Assembly (NCBI GenBank): GCA_016711105.1
Contig: JADJTO010000006.1
Coordinates: forward strand, 111,504-175,503
Source: Micropruina sp.
GTDB lineage: Bacteria > Actinomycetota > Actinomycetes > Propionibacteriales > Propionibacteriaceae
Length of the DNA: 64,000 bases
Reading direction: 5' to 3'
Shown here: positions 9,034-18,129 of the stretch, piece by piece
How positions within the stretch are numbered: the stretch's first letter is position 1
How the letters are laid out: the number at the start of each line of letters is the position of its first letter
Translations under genes and position numbers: made by a program
Notes under the pieces: generated by a model
Told to the model about the DNA's origin: nothing
What the model saw: only the letters and a program-made list of their open reading frames with translations
Database searches by the model: none

Positions 9034-10911
9034 TCACACGGTGCCCTGCTGCCGGGCTGGTCTGGCAGGCGTTTGGCTGGCAAGCAGGACGGCGACCGGG
9101 AGCGACACGTAGGGCAGCAGCACGCCGGAGATGCTCTGGAACAGATTGGCGCTCGGCGGGCCCGCGACCCAGGTGAGGGCTCCGGTCAGGGAGAAGACCA
9201 AGCAGGTCGACCCGAGCGCCCGGAAGGCCGTGGGAACGCGGCCGGGTATCAACAAAGCGGGCAGCTCGTGCCAGAACGCCAACGCGATGGTGGACGCCAC
9301 CCCAACGGCCACCACCCAGACAGTCGAGGCCACAGGGAAAGCGCGAAGGACCAGCGGAATGTCCAACACCAGGAGAACCACCACAGCCATCCCTGTCGCT
9401 TCTGCAAGGTCGATGCGTCGAAACCGCCCCGGCGAATGGCCGTGCAACCCGGCGAACAGCAGCACGGTCAGAGCCAGATCGACCTCAAGACCCACCCCGC
9501 GCTTGGTCAAGGTGTCGGACACCTGGAGGATGGCGATCCAGAGCACAACCGCCGCCAGATACCCCAAGAGGCGAAGGCGCCGGCCTTTGACGGCCAAGAC
9601 GATCAGCGCAGCCGCCACGATCCCCAGCCCAACCAACAACACGACGATGAGGCCTTGCTCGCCGAAGTTTGGAGCGTTGAGCAGCAGACCCGAGCCGGCG
9701 CGCGATCGTCCGAAGATCAACCAGCTCAACCCGCCCACGGCCGCGGCGACAAACCAGCCAAGGCGACCTTGCGGCAGGGCAATGCCCCACTTCACCAGGC
9801 CCCACGAGGCCACGCCGACCAGAACCAACCCCACCGTGGGCATCGGCCGCTGAGCGATTCCCGGTGCCAGTGCGGCCGGCAGCACGAGAGCGGCCACGAG
9901 GCCGAGCGGGCCACCCACCAGCCACCCGGCAGCACTGCTGAGGGGCGCCTCGTCCTGGCGAGAAGGCAGCTGACGGCCATCGAACCACAGCGACAGGGTG
10001 ACCAAGCCCGCCACGACGAGGGCAATCAGCCAGCTGAGCCACGTCGGCGGGAGTAGCTGAGCTCCCGGGAGGGAGAGTAACGCGACCAGCAGTAGCGCCT
10101 TGGCAGCCAGGAAAGCCCGGACGTGATTGGGTCGCTGCCGGAGCCTTTGGGCCACCAGCTCGCCGCGCTTCCTGGCGACCGCCAGCGACCCGACACCGGC
10201 CCGGACCAAGATCGCGGGCACCACCGCGATCGCCGCGAAACCCATGCCGGCAAGGGGGTACTGAAGGAGGGCCAACGCCGCCGACAGGTTCGAGTGGGCG
10301 AGGCTGACTGCCACGGCGACCGCGATCAGCACGAACGGAACACCGAGGGCGATCCGTGCCCAACCGATGACCTGGTCGCGCGGCAAGGACCCCCTCCCGG
10401 AACGATGGAAGGCGTAGAGACAGGGACCGATCCCCGCCCACAGGATGGGGCCGAGCCAATCAGCGAGCCCCTGATCCGGTGCGCTCAGCCCCGGAAGGGT
10501 CGTGATCAGGATGATGACGAGACCCCCGGGGCCAAGAAGAGCGCCAATCAGCCGGTCCAGCCGACCCACAGCGGGCGGCGTCACCGGGCCGCCAACCAGG
10601 TGGCCGACGAGCACCTGCAGGGCCACGGCAACACCCAGCAGGCAGCTCAGACCGGTAAAGAGGCTCCACCACGTGCCTCCACTGGACAAAGCGGTGCCGA
10701 AGACCGCGGTGATCACCAGGGCTCCGACAGTGACCGTTGCCACAAGCACTGCCACCAACCACCAACGGGTCGACCGGGGAAGACCCGCCAGCCGACGACG
10801 GGCGAACGCCATGCGCACCCGCTGACGCAGCCGGGTGCGCCAGCTTGGCGCCGAGGCCGCCGCGCGACCCTCCGCCACCGTCCCTGGCGCGGACGATCCG
10901 GCCTCTTCCAT
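9034..10911 (-). CDS. Large polytopic membrane protein, function unknown
   Basis: About 625 aa from the ATG at 10911 (MEEAGSSAP), preceded by a G-rich site. A charged N-terminal tail of ~60 residues (TRLRQRVRMAFARRRL) is followed by many hydrophobic helices, from 'WWLVAVLVATVTVGALVI' to the C-terminus, with at least twelve predicted. No conserved catalytic motif or transporter signature is visible, and I do not recognise the family. It converges on the PhoX-like gene through a shared terminator and is upstream-divergent from the DUF6458 gene. Confidence 0.7.
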   Translation of the reverse strand: MEEAGSSAPGTVAEGRAAASAPSWRTRLRQRVRMAFARRRLAGLPRSTRWWLVAVLVATVTVGALVITAVFGTALSSGGTWWSLFTGLSCLLGVAVALQVLVGHLVGGPVTPPAVGRLDRLIGALLGPGGLVIILITTLPGLSAPDQGLADWLGPILWAGIGPCLYAFHRSGRGSLPRDQVIGWARIALGVPFVLIAVAVAVSLAHSNLSAALALLQYPLAGMGFAAIAVVPAILVRAGVGSLAVARKRGELVAQRLRQRPNHVRAFLAAKALLLVALLSLPGAQLLPPTWLSWLIALVVAGLVTLSLWFDGRQLPSRQDEAPLSSAAGWLVGGPLGLVAALVLPAALAPGIAQRPMPTVGLVLVGVASWGLVKWGIALPQGRLGWFVAAAVGGLSWLIFGRSRAGSGLLLNAPNFGEQGLIVVLLVGLGIVAAALIVLAVKGRRLRLLGYLAAVVLWIAILQVSDTLTKRGVGLEVDLALTVLLFAGLHGHSPGRFRRIDLAEATGMAVVVLLVLDIPLVLRAFPVASTVWVVAVGVASTIALAFWHELPALLIPGRVPTAFRALGSTCLVFSLTGALTWVAGPPSANLFQSISGVLLPYVSLPVAVLLASQTPARPARQQGTV

Positions 10912-11067
10912 GACACCCCCAGGCCGTCGCCGGTCCTTTGACTGATCGTGAGGATAGGCCCGCGACGATGGCTCGTGAAGGGGGACTGCGCCGTTTGACA
11001 AGTCCCGCGACCGGGTAAAGGCAGGGTAGGCGCCGCACTGGGCGGCCGCCGAGGAAGTGAGGCAGCC

Positions 11068-11271
11068 ATGGGTATCGGAGTTGGAATTTTCCTACTAGTA
11101 GTCGGCGCGATATTGAGCTTCGCCGTTCGCGACAGCGTTCCGGGGGTCAGCCTGGGGATGGTCGGCTACATCTGCATGGGTGCGGGCGTGCTCGCCCTGA
11201 TCTTCGGCCTGGTGCAGAACACCCAGCGAACCAACACCAGCCACACCGAGAACCTGAATCGTGACGCCTGA
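11068..11271 (+). CDS. DUF6458 small membrane protein
   Basis: 67 aa with two hydrophobic helices separated by a short loop: GIGVGIFLLVVGAILSFAV, then GMVGYICMGAGVLALIFG, then the polar tail NTQRTNTSHTENLNRDA. This matches the short DUF6458 proteins common in actinobacteria, whose function is not known. GAGG and GAGGCAG precede the ATG. A small acidic-protein gene follows 47 nt downstream, probably in the same transcript, and the pair ends at a 17-bp hairpin. Confidence 0.8.
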   Translation: MGIGVGIFLLVVGAILSFAVRDSVPGVSLGMVGYICMGAGVLALIFGLVQNTQRTNTSHTENLNRDA

Positions 11272-11318
11272 CCTCAACCCAGGCCGGATGCCGGCCGCCA
11301 GCTAAGAAGGAGTACACC

Positions 11319-11552
11319 ATGACCCAGCAGTTCAACTACCTGATGACCCCGGACCCCACCGACGAGGTGACGGAGCAGGACGAGGTCGGCACCGAGGAGA
11401 TCACCCCCGTCGACGAGGAGAGCACACCCGTTGACGAGGACACCACCTCCGATTACGGGGTAGACCCTCTGGACGGGTCGCCCAGCGCCTCGCCGACGAT
11501 CATCGACGCAACCCACCTGGGTGAGCACTCCGAGTCGGATCAGCAAAGCTGA
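11319..11552 (+). CDS. Small acidic protein of unknown function (77 aa)
   Basis: The ATG at 11319 has an excellent AAGGAG site. The 77-aa product is strongly acidic, dominated by Asp, Glu, Thr and Pro (for example EEITPVDEESTPVDEDTTSD), with no membrane segment, cysteine or clear fold, and is probably disordered. It shares a transcript with the DUF6458 gene. The high-quality ribosome site and the terminator 19 nt beyond its stop support a real gene. Confidence 0.6.
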   Translation: MTQQFNYLMTPDPTDEVTEQDEVGTEEITPVDEESTPVDEDTTSDYGVDPLDGSPSASPTIIDATHLGEHSESDQQS

Positions 11553-11571
11553 CCCGCCCACGAGAGACACA

Positions 11572-11609
11572 AGATCGGCGACCAGGTGATAGCACCTGGT
11601 CGCCGATCT
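11572..11609. terminator. 17-bp hairpin terminator
   Basis: Perfect 17-bp arms (11572-11588 and 11593-11609) with a 4-nt ATAG loop lie between the small acidic-protein gene and the convergent hemerythrin gene, so it can serve both strands. Confidence 0.85.
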
Positions 11610-11649
11610 GTGTCCGCCTTGACGCGGGCCGCCGGGGGTCCGTCCGGGC

Positions 11650-12114
11650 TCAGGCTCGCCTGGGAAAGAACGCCGGTCGGGTCAAGAGATCGAGGTGGCG
11701 TGCTCGAGCGGCCAGGAAGGCCTGGGCGAGTTCCTTGCGTTCTGCGGACTCGATCCGGCTGTTGATCTCCGGCAGCAGGGTGGCCTCTTCGCTTTCGGCG
11801 TGCATCGCCATGTTGTCCCGGAGGTCCTCCAGGACCTCTGCAACGTCGGTGGCCGTCGGGTCACAGCCCAACAGCTCATCCACCAGGTCGGCCGTCTCGC
11901 GATGCCGGGCGAGGGCCTGCTCGACGCTCTCGGACGTACCGACACGGCGTCCGAGCCTCGGATAGACCGCCCACTCTTCGGCCCGGCAATGAGCTGAGAT
12001 GACGTCGGCGAGCTCCGAGATCGCCCTCTCGCGGACGGGGTGTTCGGGAACGTCGGCGATCAGCCGATCGATCAGGCGATGGTCGGCCATGATGACATCC
12101 ACGACATCGGGCAT
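11650..12114 (-). CDS. Hemerythrin HHE-domain protein
   Basis: 154 aa, single HHE cation-binding domain predicted as a four-helix bundle. Candidate iron ligands are seen in order: 'MADHRLID' (H11), 'ISAHCRAEE' (H and E), 'LARHRETADLV', then 'MHAESEEATLLPEI' and the C-terminal 'ARHLDLL'. Such cytoplasmic proteins bind a di-iron centre and are linked to oxygen, NO or peroxide sensing. AAGGAG precedes the ATG. It lies directly downstream of the SigB-like sigma factor on the same strand (97-nt gap), which supports a stress role. Confidence 0.88.
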   Translation of the reverse strand: MPDVVDVIMADHRLIDRLIADVPEHPVRERAISELADVISAHCRAEEWAVYPRLGRRVGTSESVEQALARHRETADLVDELLGCDPTATDVAEVLEDLRDNMAMHAESEEATLLPEINSRIESAERKELAQAFLAARARHLDLLTRPAFFPRRA

Positions 12115-12210
12115 CAGGTTCTCCTTGGTTGTGTCGCTGCGCGGGTCTCTGATCGCCTTACCCCACCCGGACGTCGTCCAAACCCGGAGCGACGCTCGGC
12201 TGGGATGCCC

Positions 12211-13002
12211 TCAGGCTGCGGCTTCGTCGCCCATCAAGGTGCGAAGCTGGCTGAGGGTGGCGCGGAGAATCCGGGACACCTGCATCTGGCTGATCCCGAG
12301 CTCGTCCGCGATCTGGCTCTGCGTGAAGTCCTCGACGAACCGCAGGTGCAGCACGGTGCGCTGCCGCTCGGTCAGCTGTTGCACCGACGAGCGCAACGTG
12401 AGCAGATCAGGCAGCTGTTCCAGGTCCGCGTCGTCGCTGGCCAACAGGTCCCCCAGGACGAGATCACCTGAGGCCGACACCGGGGCTTCGAGCGACAGCG
12501 GACGGAAGCTGGAGGCGACTGAATCCGACTCCTGCACCTGGCGCGCTTCGACGTCCAGCTCGACCGCGATGTCGTCGGCGGTGGCACTGCGGCCCAGCTC
12601 TTGCTCCAACTCGGCGCGCCGGGTTCGGGTGTGGGCGTGCAACTCCTGGATCCGCCGGGGCGGCCGCACCATCCAGCCGTGGTCACGGAAGTGACGCTTC
12701 AGCTCCCCGCAGATCGTGGGGACGGCGAACGCTGTGAACGATGGCCCCTCTTCGGGGCGGTAGCGACGCAGTGCCAGCAGCAGCCCCATCCGGGCTACTT
12801 GGTTGAGGTCGTCACGGTCGATCCCGCGGGCGGCGTAGCGCCTGGCGAGACCGTCACACAGGTCGAGGTGAAGCGAAACGAGTTCACTCACGATCGCCTG
12901 GCGGGACGAGGTGGAGGGCACTCTGGCCAGTTCGCTGAACAGGCTTTCGGTGCGTTGTTGACGGTCCTGAAGGGTCTGCGAAAACACGAAACCACGTGCC
13001 AT
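12211..13002 (-). CDS. RNA polymerase sigma factor, SigB/SigF/SigG family
   Basis: 263 aa from the ATG at 13002 with GGAG 6 nt upstream; longer starts add unrelated residues. Region 2 is clear (DDLNQVARMGLLLALRRY, then TICGELKRHFRDHGW), region 3 follows (RRAELEQELGRSATADDIA), and region 4 ends with LTERQRTVLHLRF and the helix-turn-helix SQSQIADELGISQMQVSRIL-type sequence (here TQSQIADELGIS). It matches stress-response sigma factors of the SigB/F group. No anti-sigma factor or antagonist gene is next to it, unlike many family loci. Its neighbours are a hemerythrin and a hybrid ANTAR kinase. Confidence 0.92.
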   Translation of the reverse strand: MARGFVFSQTLQDRQQRTESLFSELARVPSTSSRQAIVSELVSLHLDLCDGLARRYAARGIDRDDLNQVARMGLLLALRRYRPEEGPSFTAFAVPTICGELKRHFRDHGWMVRPPRRIQELHAHTRTRRAELEQELGRSATADDIAVELDVEARQVQESDSVASSFRPLSLEAPVSASGDLVLGDLLASDDADLEQLPDLLTLRSSVQQLTERQRTVLHLRFVEDFTQSQIADELGISQMQVSRILRATLSQLRTLMGDEAAA

Positions 13003-13183
13003 GTCAATCTCCGATCGGGGACTGAGCCGGCACGTGGTTTGACCGCTCTGCATCTCCACTGTGCCACCGTGAAGTCGGTAAGGCAAGGGCAAAACCCACA
13101 TCTTTGCGCCAGACGAGTGGTTTTACGCCACTAAGCTGTGGGTTTCTGGGTCTTCTCAGGCACTTCAGGGTTCCGCGAAGCGG

Positions 13184-16100
13184 CTACCTCACCCCACCGG
13201 CCTCGTCCGGGTCCTCGCCGGTCTCGATCACCCGCGAGGCGATCTCCCGCAACTTGATGTTGCGCCGCTGCGACGCCGTCTTCAGCCGGCCGAAGGCCTC
13301 CGCCGGGGTAAGCCGATGACGCTCCACGAGGATCCCGATTGCCTGGCCGATGAACCGGTGACTCTCCAGAGCCCGCTCCAGGTTCGCCTGGCGCTCAGCA
13401 CTCCCCTGTGCGGCGACCAGGCGTTCCACGGCCAGATTGAGCGCTTGGGCAAGGAGGTCACCCACGATCAGTTCGTCGGTGAGGACGGTCCTGGCCGCCC
13501 GGAACTGGATCCAGGTCCGACAAACGGCCTCGCCGGTCACGTCGGTGGCGATCAGCAGCCCGCGCACCGGCACGGCAGCGCTCTCGGGTTTCGGGTGCGG
13601 CGTGGTCAGCAACTCCTGCACGGGCTGGGGCAGGTTGGCCAGCTCCTCGACGCCGGACTCGGTGAACACGACGTCTTGGGGGCCACTCATCACCCGCAGC
13701 GTGACCACACCGTCGAAGAGGACGCCGAAACCGGTCGCGGCGCTCGACAGGACGGACTCAAGGTCGGTCGCCCCGGCGAACTCCGAGGCGACGGCGACGG
13801 CCGCTGCCCGGCGGCGCCGGGAGTCGTGCTCACGCGTCACGTCACGGATCGACTTGATGATCGCCGTCCGACCGAGCTGCGGGGTGGTCACCATGGTGCC
13901 CCAGTAGGTGGCCCAGACGTCACCTCCGTCGCGATGACGCAACAGGAATTCCCCCGTCATCGGCTGGTCCTGGCCGATCAGCTCGTGCGCTCTCGCGATC
14001 CGGGCGTGCTCGTCGGGGTGGGTCTGGGGGTCAGGCCACCACGGGTAGGGCGGGGCGAACGGGCCTTCGGCCGAGCTCCAGCCGAGCAGCGCGGTGAACT
14101 GGTCGTTCACCTCGGTGACCGCCCCGTCCGGGTCCGCGATCAGCAGGGCCTCTTGGAGCGAGCCGACCACGGCGCGACGCCACGCGGCATCGCTGGAACG
14201 AGCCTGGGCCAGGGAGATCGTTGCGGCCAGCCGGGACCGGAGCTCGGCCACGGAAAACGGCTTGGTGATGTAGTCGTCCGCGCCCACGTCCATGCCGGAG
14301 GCGGCCGCTTGCCCGCCGGCTCGGGCCGACAGCAGGAGCACCGGGAGGGTCGCCAGCTCGGGGTCCTCCCGGATCTGGCTGATCAGCCCGATGCCATCCA
14401 GCCCCGGCATCATCACATCGCTGAGCACGGCAGCGGGAAGCCGCCTGCGGATGTGTTCCAGCGCGGCGTGACCATCAGCGGCGATCTCGATCCGGTACTG
14501 GTCGGAGAGCACCTCCCTGAGGTAGCGCTGCATCTGGGGACTGTCCTCGACGATCAACAATCTCGGACGCGCTGACCCGTCGTCGTCATGCTCGTCGTCG
14601 GGCTCGGGGGCGGGAGCGGGGTCCGCCGCGACCACCGGCTCGGCGATCCCCTGCCAGGACGACATCTCGGTCAGGAAGGAGGACGAGTCACGACGGGTCA
14701 CCGACCGGGGACCCTCCTCCACCGGTGCTCCGCCGGAGGGGGACGAATACGGGAGTTCGACGGTGAACAGGCTGCCCGAACCGAGCCGCGAGCGCACTCG
14801 AACCGACCCGTCCATGAGTTCGGCGAGTTCCCGGACCATCGCCAGTCCGATCCCGGCACCCTCGGAACTGCGCGCCCCCGGCTTCGGGCTCAGCTGTTCG
14901 AAGCGGGAGAAGACTCGCCGTTGATCGGCTGCGGAGATGCCGATCCCGGTGTCACGCACCGACAGCAGGAACCGATCCCCACGGTCGCGCAGGGTCAACG
15001 CGATCGACCCTGCGGGCGTGTACTTGACCGCGTTCGCCAGCAGGTTGAGCAGGATCCGCTCGTACATGTCGTGATCGAGCAGGGCCGAGCGAGGCAGGTC
15101 CGGCACATCCATGGTGTAGGCCAGCCCTGCCTGGACGACGGCCGGCTCGAAGCTGGCGGCCAGAGACCTGGTCAGCGCCGCGACGTCGAGTTCAGCCAGC
15201 GCCGGCTTGATCCGTCCCGCCTCCATCCGGCTGAAGTCGAGAATCGCATCGACCATCCTGGTCAGACGATTCACGTTCGAGGCGGCCAACTGCAGGCTGC
15301 CACGCAATGTTTTGTCGTCCAACGCCGGGTTCATCAGCGCGTCGTGCAACGGGGCGGCGATCAGCGTCAAGGGCGTCCGCAACTCGTGGCTCACATTGGC
15401 CAGGAAGGCGGACTTGGCCAGGTCGAGTTCAGCCAGGCCCTCGGAGCGCTCCCGTTCACTGCTCAGTTGGCGCAGTCCGGTCAGAATCGCCGACAGTTGG
15501 GACACGCACAGCCCCAGATAGTTGCTCAGGGCGAGGTCCCACGGCCGATGGCGGCTGTGGCCGACCACCAGCACGAGCGAGGGCCGGTCGCTGTCGGCCT
15601 CGACGATCGGGTAGGCATGCAGCGCCGCCACTCCGGCGTGGACTCCCGGATCGGAGGGACGGTCCACTCGCGCGCAGCTCTGCGCCGCCTCGTGAGCTAC
15701 GTCCGTTGCGGCCGTGAGCCAATCCCCGGTGGTCGGTCCCTGGTCGATCAGCGCGACCTGGGCCCGCGTCTCCTCGTCCGGCTGATCGGTGTCGAACAGC
15801 GCGACCAGCGGGTGATCACCCTGGTTCACCTGCAGCACGGCGACCGCTCGCTGCCCGGCCTCCAAGACCGAGGTCAACGGCGCGAGCTCGCTGGCGAGGC
15901 TGGCCAGGACGTTCCACCGGCGTTCGGCGAGGACCTGGGAGGTGGTCTCCATGAAGGCACAGAAGACTCCGCGGACGGTGGCGGTGTCGTCCAGGATCGG
16001 GCTGTAGGCGGAACTGACGAAGTGTTCCTCCTCGGGCACGCTGCGATCGAAGAGCATCCGCTCGTCCATCGCCATCTGCGAGCCGTTGCCGTCCAAGACC

Positions 16101-16486
16101 CGGCGGACGCGGGGGGCCACCTGCGCCCAGGTCTCCTTCCAGACCGCGGGCGCCGGCTTGCCCAGGGCGTCGGGTTCACGGTCCGCCCCCAGGCTCGGCG
16201 CACTCGCGTCGTTGTACAGGGTGAGGTGGTCGCGCCCCCACAACACCAGCATCGGGAAGGTGGAACCCCAGCACACGGAGGCCGCCACCTTCAGGGTCGT
16301 CGGCCAATCCTCGAGCGCTCCCAGAGGGCTGTCGCTCCAGTCGGTCTCGACAACCCGGCGCCCGACCTCTCCGCCGTGGGTCAGTAGCCAGGACAGCCAG
16401 GCGGCATGGTCGCTGGGGGTGGCCTGAGACTGATCCGGTTCGGACGCGCACGGAGACGCAGTTGTTTCAGTGGCGACCTCAGTCAT
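13184..16486 (-). CDS. Hybrid sensor kinase: PAS-GAF-HisKA-HATPase-receiver-PAS-ANTAR
   Basis: 1100 aa, ATG at 16486 with GAGGGA upstream. Residues ~40-200 are a PAS_4-like sensor (TDWSDSPLGALEDWP, FPMLVLWG). A GAF-like part comes next. HisKA has the phospho-acceptor in NVSHELRTP (about residue 365). HATPase_c has LLNLLANAVKYTPAG and DTGIG. A receiver follows with Asp in LSDVMMPG (about 689) and Lys in DYITKPF. A second PAS lies at ~770-900. A C-terminal ANTAR RNA-binding domain occupies ~1035-1095 (HRFIGQAIGILVERHRLTPAEAF). No membrane helices are seen, so it is cytosolic. The output domain suggests transcription antitermination rather than promoter control. Confidence 0.9.
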   Translation of the reverse strand: MTEVATETTASPCASEPDQSQATPSDHAAWLSWLLTHGGEVGRRVVETDWSDSPLGALEDWPTTLKVAASVCWGSTFPMLVLWGRDHLTLYNDASAPSLGADREPDALGKPAPAVWKETWAQVAPRVRRVLDGNGSQMAMDERMLFDRSVPEEEHFVSSAYSPILDDTATVRGVFCAFMETTSQVLAERRWNVLASLASELAPLTSVLEAGQRAVAVLQVNQGDHPLVALFDTDQPDEETRAQVALIDQGPTTGDWLTAATDVAHEAAQSCARVDRPSDPGVHAGVAALHAYPIVEADSDRPSLVLVVGHSRHRPWDLALSNYLGLCVSQLSAILTGLRQLSSERERSEGLAELDLAKSAFLANVSHELRTPLTLIAAPLHDALMNPALDDKTLRGSLQLAASNVNRLTRMVDAILDFSRMEAGRIKPALAELDVAALTRSLAASFEPAVVQAGLAYTMDVPDLPRSALLDHDMYERILLNLLANAVKYTPAGSIALTLRDRGDRFLLSVRDTGIGISAADQRRVFSRFEQLSPKPGARSSEGAGIGLAMVRELAELMDGSVRVRSRLGSGSLFTVELPYSSPSGGAPVEEGPRSVTRRDSSSFLTEMSSWQGIAEPVVAADPAPAPEPDDEHDDDGSARPRLLIVEDSPQMQRYLREVLSDQYRIEIAADGHAALEHIRRRLPAAVLSDVMMPGLDGIGLISQIREDPELATLPVLLLSARAGGQAAASGMDVGADDYITKPFSVAELRSRLAATISLAQARSSDAAWRRAVVGSLQEALLIADPDGAVTEVNDQFTALLGWSSAEGPFAPPYPWWPDPQTHPDEHARIARAHELIGQDQPMTGEFLLRHRDGGDVWATYWGTMVTTPQLGRTAIIKSIRDVTREHDSRRRRAAAVAVASEFAGATDLESVLSSAATGFGVLFDGVVTLRVMSGPQDVVFTESGVEELANLPQPVQELLTTPHPKPESAAVPVRGLLIATDVTGEAVCRTWIQFRAARTVLTDELIVGDLLAQALNLAVERLVAAQGSAERQANLERALESHRFIGQAIGILVERHRLTPAEAFGRLKTASQRRNIKLREIASRVIETGEDPDEAGGVR

Positions 16487-16718
16487 AGCGTCCCTCGTCC
16501 ATTCTCGCCCCCCGGCTTGGCTCCATCCTCAGCCCCCGGCGGGGTTGAGGTCCAGACGCGGCGGGCAAAGCCGCCGGTCTTGGTTGGCCCGTGCCGAATC
16601 GGGTACGGGATCAATACGACCGGCCAATGACGTCCGGTGCCGTCGCAGGCGCCGTGGCGGAGGTCAAACAGCGGCTCTCGCCACGGTGCCGGTGTGGCGC
16701 CGTGCCGGGCGCGACGAA

Positions 16719-16753
16719 CGGCGGCCCAGCCACCAAAGGTGACCGGACCGCCG
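16719..16753 (-). terminator. Hairpin terminator of the csbD/GPGG unit
   Basis: Imperfect 16-bp arms (16719-16734 and 16738-16753, three mismatches) with an AAA loop begin 20 nt past the stop of the leftward GPGG-motif gene. Confidence 0.65.
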
Positions 16754-16772
16754 ACTGTCCTGCGCCGCAGGC

Positions 16773-16916
16773 TCAGGTGAACACACTGACCCCGCCGGGG
16801 CCGACCAAGAGGCCGACCACGATCAGGACGATGCCCCAGACAAGCTGGCTTCGAACAATCGCGAGAATGCCCGAAATCACCAGAACGACAGCGATGATCC
16901 ACAAGATTGTTGCCAT
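16773..16916 (-). CDS. GPGG-motif mini membrane protein (47 aa)
   Basis: This small gene has an AGGAGG ribosome site 8 nt before the ATG at 16916. The product has two hydrophobic helices (MATILWIIAVVLVISGILAI and WGIVLIVVGLLV) and ends in GPGGVSVFT, a tail shared by a widespread family of tiny actinobacterial membrane proteins of unknown function. It starts 18 nt after the CsbD stop, so the two form an operon, probably induced under stress. Confidence 0.8.
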   Translation of the reverse strand: MATILWIIAVVLVISGILAIVRSQLVWGIVLIVVGLLVGPGGVSVFT

Positions 16917-16934
16917 GGCCGGTCCTCCTTCTAA

Positions 16935-17129
16935 CTAGTTGCGGAAAGCTTTCTTGACGTCGTCGCCGGCGTCCTTGACATGTTCGCCGGCCTGCTTGGC
17001 CTCGGCCACGAGCTGCTGGGCCTTTCCTTCAGCCTCAAGTCGCTCGTCATCGGTGAGCTTGCCCCACCCTTCCTTGATCTGGCCGCCCGCCTTTTCGGCG
17101 ACATTCCTTGCCTTGTCGTCGATACCCAT
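16935..17129 (-). CDS. CsbD family stress protein
   Basis: 64 aa with the CsbD signature MGIDDKARNVAEKAGGQIKE, then GKLTDDERLEAEGKAQQ and a charged helical C-terminus. GAGGAATC precedes the ATG. CsbD proteins are small hydrophilic proteins controlled by general-stress sigma factors in other bacteria; their molecular function is unknown. It is the first gene of a two-gene operon with the GPGG protein, about 4 kb from the SigB-like sigma factor gene, a plausible regulator. Confidence 0.9.
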   Translation of the reverse strand: MGIDDKARNVAEKAGGQIKEGWGKLTDDERLEAEGKAQQLVAEAKQAGEHVKDAGDDVKKAFRN

Positions 17130-17346
17130 GATTCCTCCTCTAGGTTGCGCATTTGCTTCAACTCAGAGATACCCGTTCGGGCGTCCGTCAAACCTCACCC
17201 CGAGGCGATTCTTCGGACTCCCGGTATCTGATCGGCCAGCCGCTCGCGGCTTCACACAAGCTTCATCCGCGCTCCGCCAACCGCTTCATCTGTGGCTCCT
17301 AGATTCGAATCAATCCCGCCGGGACCACAAGCACAAGGAGCACATC

Positions 17347-18027
17347 ATGAAGACCAGCCAGACCCGAACAGTGGTGGCGATCGCGATCAGCGCCATCGCG
17401 CTGCTCGGTTGGGGCGTCACCGCCCAAGGTGCGCCGACACCGGAACCGACTCCGGTCGTCCAGGCGACCGCGGACGCCGCCCTAGCAGCGAGCCTCACCC
17501 ACATGCGGGAGGAGGAACGGCTGGCGCGCGACCTCTATACGGCACTCGCCGCCGAGCACGACCAGGCCCGTCCGTTGGCGTCGGTCGCCCGCAGTGAGCA
17601 GCGCCACTTCGACGCCATCGGGGTGCTGCTGACTCGCTATGGGGTCGCCGATCCGGCGGCGGGTCGCACAGCAGGCTCCTACGCTGACCCGACGCTGCAG
17701 AAGCTCTACGATTCGCTCCTGGCCGATGGCAAGAAGTCCCTCGCCGCCGCGAATCAGGCCGGGGTTGCGGTGGAAACCCTCGACATCGCCGACCTGGAGA
17801 AGGCGATCGCCGCCATCAGCCAAGCCGACGTCAAGACCGTTTACGGCAACCTGCTCACGGCGTCGAAGCGTCACCTGGAAGCGTTCACCGCGGCTGCCAA
17901 CGGGCAAACCCTCGACCGACCCGGTGCCGGGCCGCGCCAGGACGGAACCACCGGTCAGCGTCACGGCGGTGGCCGCCAGGGGCAGAACGGGGACGGTCAG
18001 CGGCCCGCCGACTGCCCGCTTCGCTGA
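17347..18027 (+). CDS. Secreted DUF2202 ferritin-like protein
   Basis: 226 aa, ATG at 17347 with AAGGAG. A signal peptide (TRTVVAIAISAIALLGWGVT) ends near 'AQGAP'. The DUF2202 ferritin-like helical domain follows: HMREEERLARDLYTAL, then SEQRHFDAIGVLLTRYG, later DIADLEKAIAAI and SKRHLEAF, with Glu/His pairs positioned like metal ligands. The last ~35 residues are Gly/Gln/Arg-rich and low in complexity. Metal binding outside the membrane is likely. Its own terminator separates it from the two-component system downstream. Confidence 0.85.
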   Translation: MKTSQTRTVVAIAISAIALLGWGVTAQGAPTPEPTPVVQATADAALAASLTHMREEERLARDLYTALAAEHDQARPLASVARSEQRHFDAIGVLLTRYGVADPAAGRTAGSYADPTLQKLYDSLLADGKKSLAAANQAGVAVETLDIADLEKAIAAISQADVKTVYGNLLTASKRHLEAFTAAANGQTLDRPGAGPRQDGTTGQRHGGGRQGQNGDGQRPADCPLR

Positions 18028-18039
18028 GCATCGAGTCGA

Positions 18040-18068
18040 AACCCGGTCGGGTGCCTCCCGGCCGGGTT
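18040..18068 (+). terminator. Hairpin terminator after the DUF2202 gene
   Basis: 12-bp arms (18040-18051 and 18057-18068, one G-T pair) with a 5-nt loop start 12 nt after the DUF2202 stop. Confidence 0.75.
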
Positions 18069-18129
18069 CGGCGCGTCTGACTTGGGTCTGACGCGCCTTA
18101 AGCTGACCGCAGCCGTCCGGGAGGATCCG

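Noticed and set aside
7416..9083. 555-codon minus-strand frame opposite the PhoX-like gene
   Set aside because: Val/Gly/Arg-rich shadow; the + strand has a signal peptide, ribosome site and family motifs.
13316..16387. Two long + strand frames (419 and 599 codons) opposite the hybrid kinase
   Set aside because: They mirror kinase codons and contain no recognisable domain.
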